Source: Streptomyces xanthophaeus (GTDB lineage: Bacteria > Actinomycetota > Actinomycetes > Streptomycetales > Streptomycetaceae). Taken from it: a stretch of DNA of 64,000 bases. This document shows positions 25,190 through 35,538 of the stretch, piece by piece (the first letter of the stretch is position 1; every line of letters starts with the position of its first letter). The position numbers and the translations under genes were made by a program. The notes beneath the pieces were generated by a model that was not told where the DNA came from, searched no databases, and saw only the letters and a list, made by a program, of their open reading frames with translations. The DNA lies in assembly GCF_030440515.1 (NCBI RefSeq), contig NZ_CP076543.1:6797001-6861000 (forward strand), given 5' to 3'.

Positions 25190-26512
25190 TCAGCCTTCCT
25201 GCGCCGCCGCGCACACCGCACGGCAGATACGGTCCACGTCCTCGTCACCGGTCACGAACGGCGGCATCACGTAGATCAGGTCCCGGAACGGGCGCACCCA
25301 CACGCCCTCCCGCACCGCCGCCCGGGTGGCCGCCACCACGTCGATCTCATGGTCGAGCTGCACCACGCCGATGGCGCCCAGGACGCGTACGTCCTTCACC
25401 CCGGGGATGCCGGCCGCGGCCGACAGGCCCTCGCGCAGCCCCGCCTCGATCCGCTTGACGTCGGTCGCCCAGTCCTGGCCGAGCAGCAGCTCGACCGAGG
25501 CCAGGGCCACGGCCGTGGCCAGCGGGTTGCCCATGAAGGTCGGCCCGTGCGCCAGCACCGGGACCTCGCCCTGGGAGATGCCGCTCGCCACCCGCTCCGT
25601 GCACAGGGTCGCCGCCAGCGTGAGGTAACCACCGGTCAGCGACTTGCCCAGGCACATCACATCCGGGGTGATCCCCGCATGGTCGGCCGCGAAGAGCGCG
25701 CCCGTACGGCCGAAGCCCGTGGCGATCTCGTCCAGGATCAGCAGGACCCCGTACTCGTCGCACAGCTCGCGCAGCACCCGCAGGTAGCCGGGGTGGTGGA
25801 AGCGCATACCGCCCGCGCCCTGCACCACCGGCTCCACGATGACCGCGGCCAGCTCGTCCGCGTGCGCCGAGACCGTCGCGCGCAGGTGGTCGGCGTACGC
25901 CGGGTCCACGGGCGTGTCGAAACCGGAGGGCGGCGCGTCCGCGAAGACCTGCCGCGGCAGGTGACCCTGCCACAGCTCGTGCATTCCGCCGTCGGGGTCG
26001 CAGACCGCCATCGGCTGCCAGGTGTCCCCGTGGTAGCCGCCGCGCCAGGTCATCAGCCGGGTCTTGCCCGTCCGGCCCAGCGAACGCCAGTACTGCAGGC
26101 ACATCTTGACCGCGACCTCGACGGACACCGAGCCCGAATCGGAGAGGAAGACGTGCTCCAGCCCCGGCGGGGTGATCTCGACGAGCTTCGCGGCGAGCCG
26201 GACGGCGGGCTCATGGGTGAGCCCGCCGAACATCACGTGCGACATCAGACCGAGCTGCGCGGTGGCGGCCTCGTTGAGCACCGGGTGGTTGTAGCCGTGG
26301 ATCGCCGACCACCAGGAGGACATGCCGTCGACCAGCTCTTCGTGACCGTGTCCCTGGGACGGGTCGGCGAGCCGCAGCCGTACCCCCGAGGCGGAGGCGA
26401 TGATCAGCGGCTCCTGCCGCCCGGGCATCGGGCCGTACGGGTGCCAGACGTGCTGCCGGTCCAGCGCGAGCAGTTTCGCGCCGGTGGCCAGCGGTCCATG
26501 CTGATCAGGCAT
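25190..26512 (-). CDS. bioA: Adenosylmethionine-8-amino-7-oxononanoate aminotransferase
   Basis: A 440-aa class-III PLP aminotransferase that converts 7-keto-8-aminopelargonate to 7,8-diaminopelargonate using S-adenosylmethionine. Family motifs include HVWHPYGPM, the substrate loop [16 protein letters not shown], the PLP-contacting [14 protein letters not shown], and the Schiff-base lysine in [10 protein letters not shown]. The start overlaps the end of bioB by 8 nt and bioD follows directly, so bioB-bioA-bioD is one operon. Confidence 0.96.
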   Translation of the reverse strand: MPDQHGPLATGAKLLALDRQHVWHPYGPMPGRQEPLIIASASGVRLRLADPSQGHGHEELVDGMSSWWSAIHGYNHPVLNEAATAQLGLMSHVMFGGLTHEPAVRLAAKLVEITPPGLEHVFLSDSGSVSVEVAVKMCLQYWRSLGRTGKTRLMTWRGGYHGDTWQPMAVCDPDGGMHELWQGHLPRQVFADAPPSGFDTPVDPAYADHLRATVSAHADELAAVIVEPVVQGAGGMRFHHPGYLRVLRELCDEYGVLLILDEIATGFGRTGALFAADHAGITPDVMCLGKSLTGGYLTLAATLCTERVASGISQGEVPVLAHGPTFMGNPLATAVALASVELLLGQDWATDVKRIEAGLREGLSAAAGIPGVKDVRVLGAIGVVQLDHEIDVVAATRAAVREGVWVRPFRDLIYVMPPFVTGDEDVDRICRAVCAAAQEG

Positions 26513-27752
26513 TGGGGGCGATGTCCGTCCCCGCGCCGCGTCGGCGGACCGCGACCAGCTCCGGGCGGACCTCGCCGGCCTCGGCCTGGACCGGTACGGG
26601 TGCCTCGTCCGCCGGCGCGTGGCCGGAGCAGCCGCCGCACGCGGAGCCGCAGCCCGCGGCTTCGCCCTCGGCGGGCGCGCCCGAACCGCAGAGCGAGGCG
26701 CCGCCGTTCGAACCGCAGCCCCCGCCGGTGGCGGCGGCCGCGACGTCGGAGCGGTGCGCGGGAAGGGTCGACGTACCGGCGCCCTCCACCTCGAAACCGG
26801 CGTCCGCGATCATGTCGAGGTCGGCCTGACCGGCCTGGCCCTCACTGGTCAGGTAGTCGCCGAGGAAGATCGAGTTGACGATGTGCAGGGCCAGCGGCTG
26901 CATCGAGCGCAGGTGGACCTCGCGGCCGCCGGCGAGGCGGACCTCGACGTCGGGGCAGACGAACCGCGCCATCGCCAGGATGCGCAGGCAGCGCTGCGGG
27001 GTGAGGTTCCACTCCTTGGCCAGCGGCGTGCCCTCGAACGGGATCAGGAAGTTGACCGGCACCGAGTCCGCGTCCAGCTCGCGCAGCGAGAAGACGACGT
27101 CGACCAGGTCCTCGTCGCTCTCGCCCATACCGGCGATCAGACCGGAGCACGCGGACAGACCGGCGCCGTGCGCCTTCTGCACGGTGTCGACGCGGTCGGC
27201 GTAGGTGTGGGTCTTGGTGATCTGTCCGTACGTCGCCTCGGACGTGTTCAGGTTGTGGTTGTAGGCGTCCGCGCCCGCGTCCCGCAGTCGCTCCGCCTGG
27301 CCGTCCGAGAGCAGGCCGAGGCACGCGCAGACCTCGACGCCCTCGTTCTGCTCCTTGATCGCCGCGATCGTCTTGCCGACGCGGTCCACGTCCCGGTCCG
27401 TCGGCCCGCGGCCGCTGGCGACCAGGCAGACCCGCTTCGCGCCGCCCGCGACACCGGCGGCGGCGGCCTGGGAGGCCTCTTCGGGCTTCAGCCACGTGTA
27501 CTTGAGGATGCCGGCCGTCGACCCCAGGCGCTGGGAACAGTAGGAGCAGTCCTCCGGGCACAGGCCCGACTTCAGGTTGACCAGGTAGTTCAGCTTGACC
27601 CGACGGCCGAACCACTGGCGGCGCACCTTGCCGGCCGCGGCCACCACGTCGAGCAGTTCGTCGTCAGAAGTCGCCAGTACGGCGAGCGCTTCTTCGCGGG
27701 TCGGCAGCTCTCGCCGCAGCCCCTTGTCCACCAGGGTGTTCAGCAGGTCCAT
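26505..27752 (-). CDS. bioB: Biotin synthase with Cys-rich C-terminal tail
   Basis: A 415-aa radical SAM enzyme that inserts sulfur into dethiobiotin. The [4Fe-4S] motif is C65-x3-C69-x2-C72 ([11 protein letters not shown]), and the TIM-barrel follows ([26 protein letters not shown]). The core ends near residue 330 (DAGFEVEG). An extra tail of about 80 residues is rich in Cys and Gly ([24 protein letters not shown]) and is not in E. coli BioB. I chose the ATG at 27752. It heads the bioBAD operon and is divergent from bioF. Confidence 0.95.
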   Translation of the reverse strand: MDLLNTLVDKGLRRELPTREEALAVLATSDDELLDVVAAAGKVRRQWFGRRVKLNYLVNLKSGLCPEDCSYCSQRLGSTAGILKYTWLKPEEASQAAAAGVAGGAKRVCLVASGRGPTDRDVDRVGKTIAAIKEQNEGVEVCACLGLLSDGQAERLRDAGADAYNHNLNTSEATYGQITKTHTYADRVDTVQKAHGAGLSACSGLIAGMGESDEDLVDVVFSLRELDADSVPVNFLIPFEGTPLAKEWNLTPQRCLRILAMARFVCPDVEVRLAGGREVHLRSMQPLALHIVNSIFLGDYLTSEGQAGQADLDMIADAGFEVEGAGTSTLPAHRSDVAAAATGGGCGSNGGASLCGSGAPAEGEAAGCGSACGGCSGHAPADEAPVPVQAEAGEVRPELVAVRRRGAGTDIAPNA

Positions 27753-27816
27753 GAACCCGATCCTGGACCACACCCCCGCTCCCGGCCAAGGAGAGATCGC
27801 ACAACATGGCCGGATG

Positions 27817-27838
27817 GGTGTGTGTGTATCACCACACC
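27817..27838. promoter_or_regulatory. Inverted repeat between bioB and bioF
   Basis: GGTGTG (27817-27822) and CACACC (27833-27838) form 6-bp arms around TGTGTATCAC in the 157-bp divergent bioB/bioF region. It is the only symmetric element I could find there and is a candidate biotin operator. It does not match a BirA site that I can recognise. Confidence 0.35.
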
Positions 27839-27909
27839 TGGCGCAGCGGTCACGCGAGCTAGGGTCGGGGCAGGTCTGTGGACTGCCGACAAAACACGAG
27901 GACGTGCCG

Positions 27910-29091
27910 ATGCCCGAGCTCACTCCCGACCCGGTGGACGTCTTCGCGTGGATCGACGACGCGGAGCGCGCGCGGGAGGAGGCCGGCCTCGTCCGCACGC
28001 TGCGCCCGCGGCCGCCGGCGTCGCCGCTGCTGGACCTCGCGAGCAACGACTACCTCGGCCTGTCCCGGCACCCCGAGACCGTCCGCGGGGCGCAGGAGGC
28101 GGCCGAGCGCTGGGGCGCCGGAGCCACCGGTTCGCGGCTGGTGACGGGTACGACCGAGCTCCACACCGAGCTGGAGCGGGAACTCGCCGCCTTCTGCGGC
28201 TTCGAGGCCGCGCTCGTCCTGTCCTCCGGCTACGCGGCCAACCTCGCCGCCGTCACCGCGCTCAGCGGGCGGGGCACGCTGGTCGTGTCCGACGCCGGGA
28301 ACCATGCCTCGATCGTCGACGGCTGCCGGCTCTCGCGCGCCGAGACGGCCGTGGTCCCGCACGCCGACCCGGACACCGCACGCAAGACGCTCGCCTCGCA
28401 CGAGGGCCGCGCGCTGCTGGTCAGCGATTCGGTGTTCTCCGTGGACGGGGACGCCGCCCCGCTGGCGGAGTACGCCGCCGCCTGCCGGGACGAGGGCGCC
28501 GCCCTGCTCGTCGACGACGCCCACGGGCTGGGCGTGCTGGGCGCGGGCGGTCGCGGCGCGCTGCACGCGGCCGGGCTCGCGGGCGCGCCGTACGTGGTCG
28601 CCACCCTGACCCTCTCGAAGTCCCTGGGCAGCCAGGGCGGAGCCGTGCTCGGCCCGGCCAAGGTGATCAGGCACCTGGTCAACACCGCCCGCACCTTCAT
28701 CTTCGACACCGGACTGGCCCCGGCCGCCGCCGGGGCGGCGCTGGCGAGCCTGCGCCTGCTCCAGCGGGAACCGGAGCGCGCGGACCGTGCCCGCGAGGTG
28801 GCCGCCCAGCTGTACGGGCGGCTCACCGCGTCCGGCCTGACCGCGGCCCGGCCGGACGCGGCCGTGGTGTCGGTACGGGCCCCGTCGGCGTCGGCGGCAC
28901 TGCGCTGGGCCGCCGACTGCCGCGAGGCGGGACTGTCCGTGGGGTGCTTCCGTCCGCCGTCGGTGCCGGACGGCATCTCCCGGCTGCGGCTGACCGCCCG
29001 GGCCGATCTCACGGGGGACGAGATCGATCGGGCGGTCGCGACGATCCTGGCGACCGCACCCGCGGGAGCCACGGACGGCCAGGGCCGGTAG
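27910..29091 (+). CDS. bioF: 8-amino-7-oxononanoate synthase
   Basis: A 393-aa PLP enzyme of the alpha-oxoamine synthase family that condenses pimeloyl thioester with alanine, the first step of the biotin ring pathway. Motifs include [33 protein letters not shown], the PLP Asp-His region [13 protein letters not shown], and the Schiff-base lysine in [11 protein letters not shown]. The ATG at 27910 has a GAGG site 7-9 nt upstream. A GTG two codons earlier is an alternative. No bioC, bioH or bioI is seen in the window. Confidence 0.94.
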   Translation: MPELTPDPVDVFAWIDDAERAREEAGLVRTLRPRPPASPLLDLASNDYLGLSRHPETVRGAQEAAERWGAGATGSRLVTGTTELHTELERELAAFCGFEAALVLSSGYAANLAAVTALSGRGTLVVSDAGNHASIVDGCRLSRAETAVVPHADPDTARKTLASHEGRALLVSDSVFSVDGDAAPLAEYAAACRDEGAALLVDDAHGLGVLGAGGRGALHAAGLAGAPYVVATLTLSKSLGSQGGAVLGPAKVIRHLVNTARTFIFDTGLAPAAAGAALASLRLLQREPERADRAREVAAQLYGRLTASGLTAARPDAAVVSVRAPSASAALRWAADCREAGLSVGCFRPPSVPDGISRLRLTARADLTGDEIDRAVATILATAPAGATDGQGR

Positions 29092-29158
29092 GCCGTATCG
29101 GCCGGGGTCCTGGGCGTTTCCCGTGTGCTGGGCGTTTCCCGGGTGGTCCCGGACGGGG

Positions 29159-29380
29159 CTACGCGTGCGCGTCGGCCCGTACCGAGGCGAGGAAGCCGGT
29201 CCAGGCGGGCCCGGTGAAGAGCACGGCCGGGCCGTCCGTCCGCTTGGAGTCACGGACGGCGAGCAGGCCGCCGTCCAGGACGGCCGCTTCCACGCAGTTG
29301 TTCATTCCGGTGCTACGGCTGCTCCGCCGCCACCGCGCGCTGATCAGAAGTCCGCTGGTGGATAAGGGGGTTGCGGACAC
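29159..29380 (-). CDS. DUF397 domain protein
   Basis: A 73-aa small protein matching the DUF397 pattern: an S-x-R-W-R-R-S-S-R-S segment near the N-terminus, NNCVEAAVL, then AVRDSKRTDGPAVLFTGPAW near the C-terminus. In Streptomyces such proteins are encoded beside WhiJ/BldB-type XRE regulators. Here it is 12 nt downstream of one in the same direction. The pair is thought to act together, possibly as toxin/antitoxin-like or regulator/partner systems in development. Confidence 0.9.
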   Translation of the reverse strand: MSATPLSTSGLLISARWRRSSRSTGMNNCVEAAVLDGGLLAVRDSKRTDGPAVLFTGPAWTGFLASVRADAHA

Positions 29381-29392
29381 GGGGGTGCCTCC

Positions 29393-30277
29393 TTACGCGT
29401 CGTCAGCGAGTGAGCTGATGAGATCCGACGAGTCCTGGGGCGGGAGGGCGTGCGCCTGGATGGTGCGGAACGCGGCGCCGTACGCCTCAAGGTCTTCCTT
29501 CCGCTCCAGATAGAGGCTACTCGTCAAATGGTCGAGTACCACCACATCCAGATCAGCGATGTCCGGAAATGAAAAAATAACGAACGGTCCGGTCAGGCCG
29601 AGATGCCCTCCGACGCTGAACGGAAGTACCTGCAGGCGCACTTGAGGCAGCTTCGACACCTCCGCCAGGTGCCGCAACTGCTCGGCCATCACCCCGGGCC
29701 CGCCGATCTGCCGGCGCAGCACCGCCTCGTCCAGTACGGCGCTCAGCTCCAGCGGGGGATCGGCCCGCAGTACCGACTGCCGGGCCAGCCGTACGTCGAC
29801 CAGCGCGTCCACCTTCGGCTCCGGCAGCCCGCCCAGCGCGGCCCGGGTCACGGCCCGCGCGTACCCGGGGGTCTGCAGCAGCCCCGGCACCACGGACAGC
29901 TCCACGGTGCGGGCCGACCTGGCCCCGGCCTCCAGGCTGATGAAGTCCCGGTACTCCTGCGGCAGCAGCCCCCGGTAGTCGTGCCACCACTGGCGGCCGC
30001 GCCCGGTGTCGCCCGCCGGACCGGGGCCGGCGGCCGAGGCCGAAAGCGCCTCCAGCAGCGCGCGCTGCTCGGGGCTCACGATCTCCCCGTAGGCGTCGAG
30101 GAGGAGCCGGATGTCCTCCGGCTTCACACCGCTGCGGCCTGTCTCGATGCGGCTGATTTTCGACTGGTGCCATCCCATGATCCGGGCCGCCTCACCACTG
30201 GTGAGTCCGGACCGGTCGCGCAGGGCACGCAGTTCCTCGCCGAGCTTGCGTCGGCGCACCGCGGGACCGTGCTGCAC
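29393..30277 (-). CDS. XRE-family regulator with DUF5753 domain (WhiJ-like)
   Basis: A 294-aa protein. The N-terminal Cro/CI helix-turn-helix (about residues 10-65, SGEAARIMGWHQSKISRIETG) is followed by a DUF5753 C-terminal domain (about 105-285, GLLQTPGYARAV and LQVLPFSVGGH). The GTG at 30277 is chosen because AAGGAGG lies about 6 nt before it. An in-frame extension to 30475 would run through the divergent promoter. It is transcribed with the DUF397 gene and is divergent from an anti-sigma-like ATPase, the trio found at abaA/whiJ-like loci. Confidence 0.92.
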   Translation of the reverse strand: MQHGPAVRRRKLGEELRALRDRSGLTSGEAARIMGWHQSKISRIETGRSGVKPEDIRLLLDAYGEIVSPEQRALLEALSASAAGPGPAGDTGRGRQWWHDYRGLLPQEYRDFISLEAGARSARTVELSVVPGLLQTPGYARAVTRAALGGLPEPKVDALVDVRLARQSVLRADPPLELSAVLDEAVLRRQIGGPGVMAEQLRHLAEVSKLPQVRLQVLPFSVGGHLGLTGPFVIFSFPDIADLDVVVLDHLTSSLYLERKEDLEAYGAAFRTIQAHALPPQDSSDLISSLADDA

Positions 30278-30473
30278 ACCCGCCTCCTTCCACCGGCACA
30301 GCTCGCACCAGTCTGCCGTCCAAATACGCTCTTCCGTAGCAGAGTTCACCGCATCGAGCGACAGATATATGCATATCTTGGGGGAAAGGCAGATGTGACG
30401 GCACGATGGGTGGCACTCTGGCGTCCAGCACAGATCCGGGGCTTTTCGCCCCGGTGGGAAAGGGACCGTCGCC

Positions 30474-30923
30474 ATGGCAGATCACCAGGAAGCATCCGTC
30501 ACTCTGCCGAGCGATCCCGCCTCGGTCGCCACTGCCCGACGCTACGTCGCGGAGGTGCTGAGCGAATGGGGACTCCCCGATGACGCCGACACCGCCGACA
30601 GCGTCCGGCTGATCGTCTCGGAGCTCGCCACCAACGCCGTACAGCACACCTTCGGCCAGTCGCCCACCTTCACCGTCGACGTCCGGCTGGAGCGCCAGGA
30701 GTGGCTGCGCGTCGGGGTGACCGACAGCCACCCGCGCTGGCCCAAGCGGCTCCCGGCCGCCGTCCAGCAGGACAACGGCCGGGGCATGGTCATCATCCGC
30801 TGGCTGACGGCGGAGGCGGGCGGCCGGCTCTCGGTCGCCCCGACCGAGGACGGCGGCAAGACGGTGTGGATCGCGCTGCCCTGGAGTGTCGGGGCCCCGG
30901 CGCGGAGCGCCACCGGCTACTGA
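30474..30923 (+). CDS. RsbW-like ATP-binding protein (anti-sigma-factor-like kinase)
   Basis: A 149-aa stand-alone HATPase_c domain. The N box VSELATNAVQHTF and the G1/G2-type motif QQDNGRGMVIIRWLTAEAGG are visible. Its length and lack of a sensor are as in RsbW/SpoIIAB-like proteins of actinomycetes. The ATG at 30474 lies in the same locus as the XRE and DUF397 genes, on the opposite strand. The partner sigma factor or antagonist is not in the window. Confidence 0.9.
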   Translation: MADHQEASVTLPSDPASVATARRYVAEVLSEWGLPDDADTADSVRLIVSELATNAVQHTFGQSPTFTVDVRLERQEWLRVGVTDSHPRWPKRLPAAVQQDNGRGMVIIRWLTAEAGGRLSVAPTEDGGKTVWIALPWSVGAPARSATGY

Positions 30924-30956
30924 CCTGCCGGGACCCGCCCGAGCCCGCACGCGGAC

Positions 30957-31040
30957 GACCTGGAACGGGACCTGGAACGGGACCTGGAACGGGACCTGGA
31001 ACGGGACCTGGAACGGGACGTGGAACGGGGTCTGGAAAGG
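30957..31040. repeat. 12-bp tandem repeat array
   Basis: Five perfect copies of GACCTGGAACGG (30957-31016) are followed by two degenerate ones (GACGTGGAACGG, GGTCTGGAAAGG) to 31040. The array lies between the ATPase stop (30923) and the convergent VOC gene stop (31078), outside any gene I accept. Array length probably varies between strains. Confidence 0.9.
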
Positions 31041-31077
31041 GACCCGGACCCGAATCCGGGCCTGGACCGGGACCCGC

Positions 31078-31470
31078 TCAGGCGAGGCCGCGTTCGGCCG
31101 CACTGCGCTCGATGCACAGCTCGTTGCCCTCGGGGTCGGCGAGCACGACCCAGCCCGCGACGCCGTCCGGGTCGCGGCGGTCGTCCACGAGCTTCGCGCC
31201 GAGCCCGATCAGGCGCTCGACGGTCTCGTCCCGGGTGCCGGTGGGCGGCTGGATGTCCAAGTGGACCCGGTTCTTGACGGACTTGCCGTCCGGGACCCGG
31301 ATGAACAGCAGGCCCGGTACGCCGGACAGGCCGGGCTCCAGCATGATCTCGTCGTCCCCCTCCACGTCGTCGGGATGCATCGTGAACCCGGTCACCGCGG
31401 ACCAGAACTCGGCGACCCGGTAGGGGTCGAGGGCGTCGAAGGTGATGTGCCGGACGGGGTTGACGAACAT
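31078..31470 (-). CDS. VOC/glyoxalase-superfamily protein
   Basis: A 130-aa vicinal-oxygen-chelate fold protein with two beta-alpha-beta-beta-beta modules. The N-terminal VRHITFDALDPYRVAEFWSAVTGF and C-terminal GWVVLADPEGNELCIE are typical of the glyoxalase-like family often annotated near bleomycin-resistance proteins. A metal-binding set (His near the N-terminus, Glu near the C-terminus) may be present. The function is unknown. Confidence 0.85.
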   Translation of the reverse strand: MFVNPVRHITFDALDPYRVAEFWSAVTGFTMHPDDVEGDDEIMLEPGLSGVPGLLFIRVPDGKSVKNRVHLDIQPPTGTRDETVERLIGLGAKLVDDRRDPDGVAGWVVLADPEGNELCIERSAAERGLA

Positions 31471-31565
31471 CTGTCTCCTCGATGGGGGATCCGTGTGCGG
31501 GGCCGTATACGGAATCGGGTCCGCGGGGCACCGGAGTTGAACCGGGTACCTGCCCGAAACGTGGG

Positions 31566-31581
31566 TTAACTCAACGGAAAA
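31566..31581 (+). promoter_or_regulatory. Possible GlnR box upstream of the urease operon
   Basis: TTAAC (31566-31570), six bases, then GAAAA (31577-31581) matches the spacing of the Streptomyces GlnR pattern gTnAc-n6-GaAAc with two mismatches. Urease genes are known GlnR targets in Streptomyces. The site is about 200 bp upstream of ureA. Confidence 0.35.
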
Positions 31582-31710
31582 GCGCAGCGCTTAGCGTGGC
31601 GGCCACGTTCGACCGCCAATGATCATCCATGATCCGGTAAAGCGGTGGTGGTCGGGGTGGAAAGCCTTTCCCTGTGTTGGGCAAGAGACGCTTGGTTCGG
31701 ATATGCGCAG

Positions 31711-31727
31711 GTCAACAAAGTGTTGAC
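31711..31727. promoter_or_regulatory. Palindrome upstream of ureA
   Basis: GTCAACA (31711-31717) and TGTTGAC (31721-31727) are perfect 7-bp arms with a 3-nt centre, about 57 bp upstream of the ureA start. The right arm contains TTGAC, a possible -35, so bound protein would affect transcription. Confidence 0.45.
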
Positions 31728-31784
31728 GGGCAGTAGGGTCGCCCCGCCCCTTGTTGATCTTGTCCCGGAAGCTTGGTGATACGA

Positions 31785-32087
31785 GTGCAACTGACACCGC
31801 ACGAGCAGGAGAGACTGCTCATCCACGTGGCCGCCGACGTGGCCGAGAAGCGAAGGGCGCGCGGGGTCCGCCTCAACCATCCGGAGGCGATCGCGCTGAT
31901 CACGTCGCACCTTCTGGAAGGGGCCCGCGACGGCCGGACCGTGGCCGAGCTGATGGCTTCGGGCCGCACGGTCCTGACCCGCGCGGAGGTCATGGAGGGG
32001 ATCCCCGAGATGATCCACGACGTCCAGGTCGAAGCGACCTTCCCGGACGGCACCAAACTCGTCACGGTCCACGACCCGATCGTCTGA
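31785..32087 (+). CDS. ureA: Urease subunit gamma
   Basis: A 100-aa small subunit of nickel urease, which hydrolyses urea to ammonia and carbamate in the cytoplasm. The whole sequence is typical ([50 protein letters not shown]). The GTG at 31785 gives the start MQLTPHEQ expected from the family. A GTG at 31776 and a TTG at 31773 are in frame, and GGAAG (31767-31771) is closer to the 31776 start, so four residues could be added. It is the first gene of the ureABCFGD operon. Confidence 0.93.
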   Translation: MQLTPHEQERLLIHVAADVAEKRRARGVRLNHPEAIALITSHLLEGARDGRTVAELMASGRTVLTRAEVMEGIPEMIHDVQVEATFPDGTKLVTVHDPIV

Positions 32088-32103
32088 AACGGAGTACCCC
32101 CGC

Positions 32104-32415
32104 ATGATCCCCGGCGAAATCGCCTACGGGGACGGCCCGGTACCCCTCAACGAGGGCCGTCCCGTCACCCGTCTCACCGTGCTCAACGCGGCCGACCGGC
32201 CGGTCCAGGTCGGATCCCACTACCACTTCGCCGAGGCCAACCCGGGCCTCGAATTCGACCGCCCGGCCGCCCGCGGGCTCCGGCTCAACGTCGCCGCCGG
32301 CACGGCCGTCCGCTTCGAGCCGGGCATCCCGGTCGCGGTGGAACTCGTACCGCTCGCGGGTCTGCGCACCGTACCCGGGCTGCGCGGCGAGACCGGAGGG
32401 CCGCTCGATGCCTGA
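32104..32415 (+). CDS. ureB: Urease subunit beta
   Basis: A 103-aa beta subunit. Diagnostic motifs are [18 protein letters not shown] near the N-terminus, [20 protein letters not shown] in the middle and [10 protein letters not shown] near the C-terminus. It follows ureA by 16 nt with a GGAG site and overlaps the ureC start by 8 nt, consistent with coupled translation of structural subunits. Confidence 0.96.
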   Translation: MIPGEIAYGDGPVPLNEGRPVTRLTVLNAADRPVQVGSHYHFAEANPGLEFDRPAARGLRLNVAAGTAVRFEPGIPVAVELVPLAGLRTVPGLRGETGGPLDA

Positions 32416-34129
32416 GCTCTCCCGCCAGGTGTACGCCGACCTCTTCGGGCCGACCGCCGGTGACCGGATCCGGCTCGCCGACACCGACCTCTTCGTGGAG
32501 ATCGAGAGGGACCTCAGCGGCGGTCCCGGTCGGGCCGGCGACGAGGCCGTCTTCGGCGGTGGCAAGGTCATCCGCGAATCCATGGGCCAGGCCCGCACCA
32601 CCCGGGCCGAAGGGGCTCCCGACACCGTGATCACCGGGGTCGTCGTCCTCGACCACTGGGGCATCGTCAAGGCCGACCTCGGCATCCGCGACGGCCGGAT
32701 CTGCGGCATCGGCAAGGCCGGCAACCCCGACACCATGGACGGGGTCGACCCCGCCCTGGTCATCGGCCCCGAGACCGAGATCATCGCAGGCAACGGCAAG
32801 ATCGTCACCGCCGGCGCCATCGACGCCCACGTGCACTTCATCTCCCCGACGGTCATCGAGGAGGCGCTCGCCTCCGGGATCACCACCCTTGTCGGGGGCG
32901 GCACCGGACCGGCCGAAGGGAGCAAGGCCACCACCGTCACCCCCGGGCCCTGGCACCTGGCCCGGATGTTCGCGGCCCTGGAGGCCTACCCGGTCAACAT
33001 CGGCCTGCTCGGCAAGGGCAACACCATGTCCCGCGAGGGGATGCACTCCCAACTGCGCGGCGGCGCGCTCGGATTCAAGATCCACGAGGACTGGGGGGCC
33101 ACCCCCGCCGTCATCGACGCCTGCCTCTCGGTGTGCGAGGAGACCGGCGCCCAGGTCGCCATCCACACCGACACGCTCAACGAGGCCGGATTCGTCGCCG
33201 ACACCCTCGCCGCCATCGCAGGGCGGACCATCCACTCGTACCACACCGAGGGTGCGGGCGGCGGGCACGCGCCCGACATCATCACCGTGGTCTCCGAGCC
33301 GAACATCCTGCCCAGCTCCACGAACCCCACCCGGCCGCACACCGTCAACACCGTCGAGGAACACCTCGACATGCTGATGGTCTGCCACCACCTCAACCCG
33401 GCCGTCCCCGAGGACCTCGCCTTCGCCGAATCGCGGATCCGGCCCTCGACCATAGCGGCCGAGGACGTCCTCCACGATCTCGGAGCCATCTCCATCATCT
33501 CCTCCGACTCCCAGGCCATGGGCCGGGTCGGCGAGGTCGTGCTGCGCACCTGGCAGACCGCCCACGTGATGAAGAAGCGCCGCGGCTTCCTCCCCGGCGA
33601 CGGCCCCGCCGACAACCACCGGGCCCGCCGCTACGTCGCCAAGTACACGATCAACCCCGCGGTGGCCCAGGGGCTCGCCCGCGAGATCGGCTCGGTCGAG
33701 ACCGGCAAACTCGCGGACCTGGTGCTGTGGAACCCGGCCTTCTTCGGGGTCAAGCCCGAACTCGTCATCAAGGGCGGCCAGATCGCCTACGCGCAGATGG
33801 GCGACGCCAACGCCTCCATCCCCACCCCGCAGCCCGTCCTGCCCCGGCCCATGTTCGGCAGCCACGGCCGCGCCCCCGGCCTCAACTCCCTGAACTTCAC
33901 CGCGCAGGCCGCGCTCGACGACGCACTGCCCGAACGGCTGGGACTGGCAAAGCAGTTCGTGGCCATCGAGGGCACCCGCAAGCTGAGCAAGGCCGACATG
34001 CGCAACAACGACGCCATGCCGAGGGTCGAGGTCGACGCCGACACCTTCACGGTCACGATCGACGGGGAGGCCGTGGAACCGGCTCCCGCGGCGGAACTTC
34101 CCATGGCCCAGCGCTACTTCCTGTTCTGA
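32408..34129 (+). CDS. ureC: Urease subunit alpha (catalytic)
   Basis: A 573-aa catalytic subunit with the di-nickel site. The metal-binding HVHF (His-x-His in [11 protein letters not shown]), the carbamylated lysine in GFKIHEDWG, the ligand His region [17 protein letters not shown], the mobile-flap histidine in MVCHHLNP and the Asp in [12 protein letters not shown] are all present. Length and order agree with active ureases. It requires UreDFG for nickel loading, and all three are encoded next to it. Confidence 0.97.
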   Translation: MPELSRQVYADLFGPTAGDRIRLADTDLFVEIERDLSGGPGRAGDEAVFGGGKVIRESMGQARTTRAEGAPDTVITGVVVLDHWGIVKADLGIRDGRICGIGKAGNPDTMDGVDPALVIGPETEIIAGNGKIVTAGAIDAHVHFISPTVIEEALASGITTLVGGGTGPAEGSKATTVTPGPWHLARMFAALEAYPVNIGLLGKGNTMSREGMHSQLRGGALGFKIHEDWGATPAVIDACLSVCEETGAQVAIHTDTLNEAGFVADTLAAIAGRTIHSYHTEGAGGGHAPDIITVVSEPNILPSSTNPTRPHTVNTVEEHLDMLMVCHHLNPAVPEDLAFAESRIRPSTIAAEDVLHDLGAISIISSDSQAMGRVGEVVLRTWQTAHVMKKRRGFLPGDGPADNHRARRYVAKYTINPAVAQGLAREIGSVETGKLADLVLWNPAFFGVKPELVIKGGQIAYAQMGDANASIPTPQPVLPRPMFGSHGRAPGLNSLNFTAQAALDDALPERLGLAKQFVAIEGTRKLSKADMRNNDAMPRVEVDADTFTVTIDGEAVEPAPAAELPMAQRYFLF

Positions 34130-34145
34130 GACGAGGTCCTTGCCG

Positions 34146-34820
34146 ATGAGCCGCGCCGCGCTGCTCGTCCTCGCCGACGGCCGCTTCCCCGCCGGGGGCC
34201 ACGCCCACTCCGGCGGGGCCGAGGCCGCCTGCAAGGCGGGCCGGATCCATGACGCCGCCACCCTGGAGGACTTCTGCCGGGGCCGGCTGCACACCGCCGG
34301 CCTCACCGCCGCCGCGCTCGCCGCGGCCGCCGCCCTCGGGCTCGACCCGGCCGTGCTCGACGCCGCCGCCGACGCCCGTACCCCCTCGCCGGCGCTGCGC
34401 ACCGCGGCCCGGCGGCTCGGGCGGCAGCTCCTGCGCGCCGCCCGGGCCACCTGGCCCGCCGCCGAACTGGAAGCCCTGGCCGCGGCGTTCCCGCGCGGGG
34501 CCCACCAGCCCGTGGTGCTCGGCGTCACCGCCCGGGCGGCCGGGCTCGGGCCCGGGGACGCCGCGCACGTGGCGGCGTACGAGAGCGTCGGCGGACCCGC
34601 CACCGCGACCGTACGGCTGCTGGGGCTGGACCCCTTCGAGGCCAGCGGGGTGCTGGCCCGGCTCGCACCCGAGCTCGACGCCGTCGCGGCCCGGGCGGAA
34701 CGGGCCGCGCTGCGGGCCCGCTCGAAGGGCCCGGACGCGCTGCCCGCGGCCTCCTCGCCGCTGCTGGACATTTCGGCGGAGGTCCATGCCGACTGGCCGG
34801 TACGCCTCTTCGCTTCCTGA
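34146..34820 (+). CDS. ureF: Urease accessory protein UreF
   Basis: A 224-aa, mostly alpha-helical accessory protein that acts with UreD and UreG in assembling the nickel centre. The start [19 protein letters not shown] matches the conserved UreF N-terminus, and the middle and C-terminus are Ala/Leu/Arg-rich helices ending [20 protein letters not shown]. The ATG at 34146 has GAGG 9 nt upstream. A TTG two codons earlier is possible. Confidence 0.93.
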   Translation: MSRAALLVLADGRFPAGGHAHSGGAEAACKAGRIHDAATLEDFCRGRLHTAGLTAAALAAAAALGLDPAVLDAAADARTPSPALRTAARRLGRQLLRAARATWPAAELEALAAAFPRGAHQPVVLGVTARAAGLGPGDAAHVAAYESVGGPATATVRLLGLDPFEASGVLARLAPELDAVAARAERAALRARSKGPDALPAASSPLLDISAEVHADWPVRLFAS

Positions 34821-34842
34821 ATCCCCTGAAGGAGACCCCCCC

Positions 34843-35534
<692 letters not shown>

Positions 35535-35538
<4 letters not shown>

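Larger units (their letters stand above)
31471..31784. other. Gene-free region between VOC gene and urease operon
   Basis: No credible gene is present in these 314 bases. The region holds the VOC promoter side, a GlnR-like half-site pair (31566-31581), a GCGCAGCGC/GCGTGG-rich stretch and a 7-bp-arm palindrome (31711-31727) that probably belongs to the urease promoter. The short minus-strand frames here lack family-like sequence or ribosome-binding sites. Confidence 0.6.

Noticed and set aside
30957..31040. CRISPR array
   Set aside because: The repeats are 12 bp and directly adjacent without spacers, and no cas genes are nearby.
31591..31797. Small minus-strand gene in the VOC-ureA gap
   Set aside because: There is no ribosome-binding site, no family resemblance, and it overlaps the urease promoter and ureA start.
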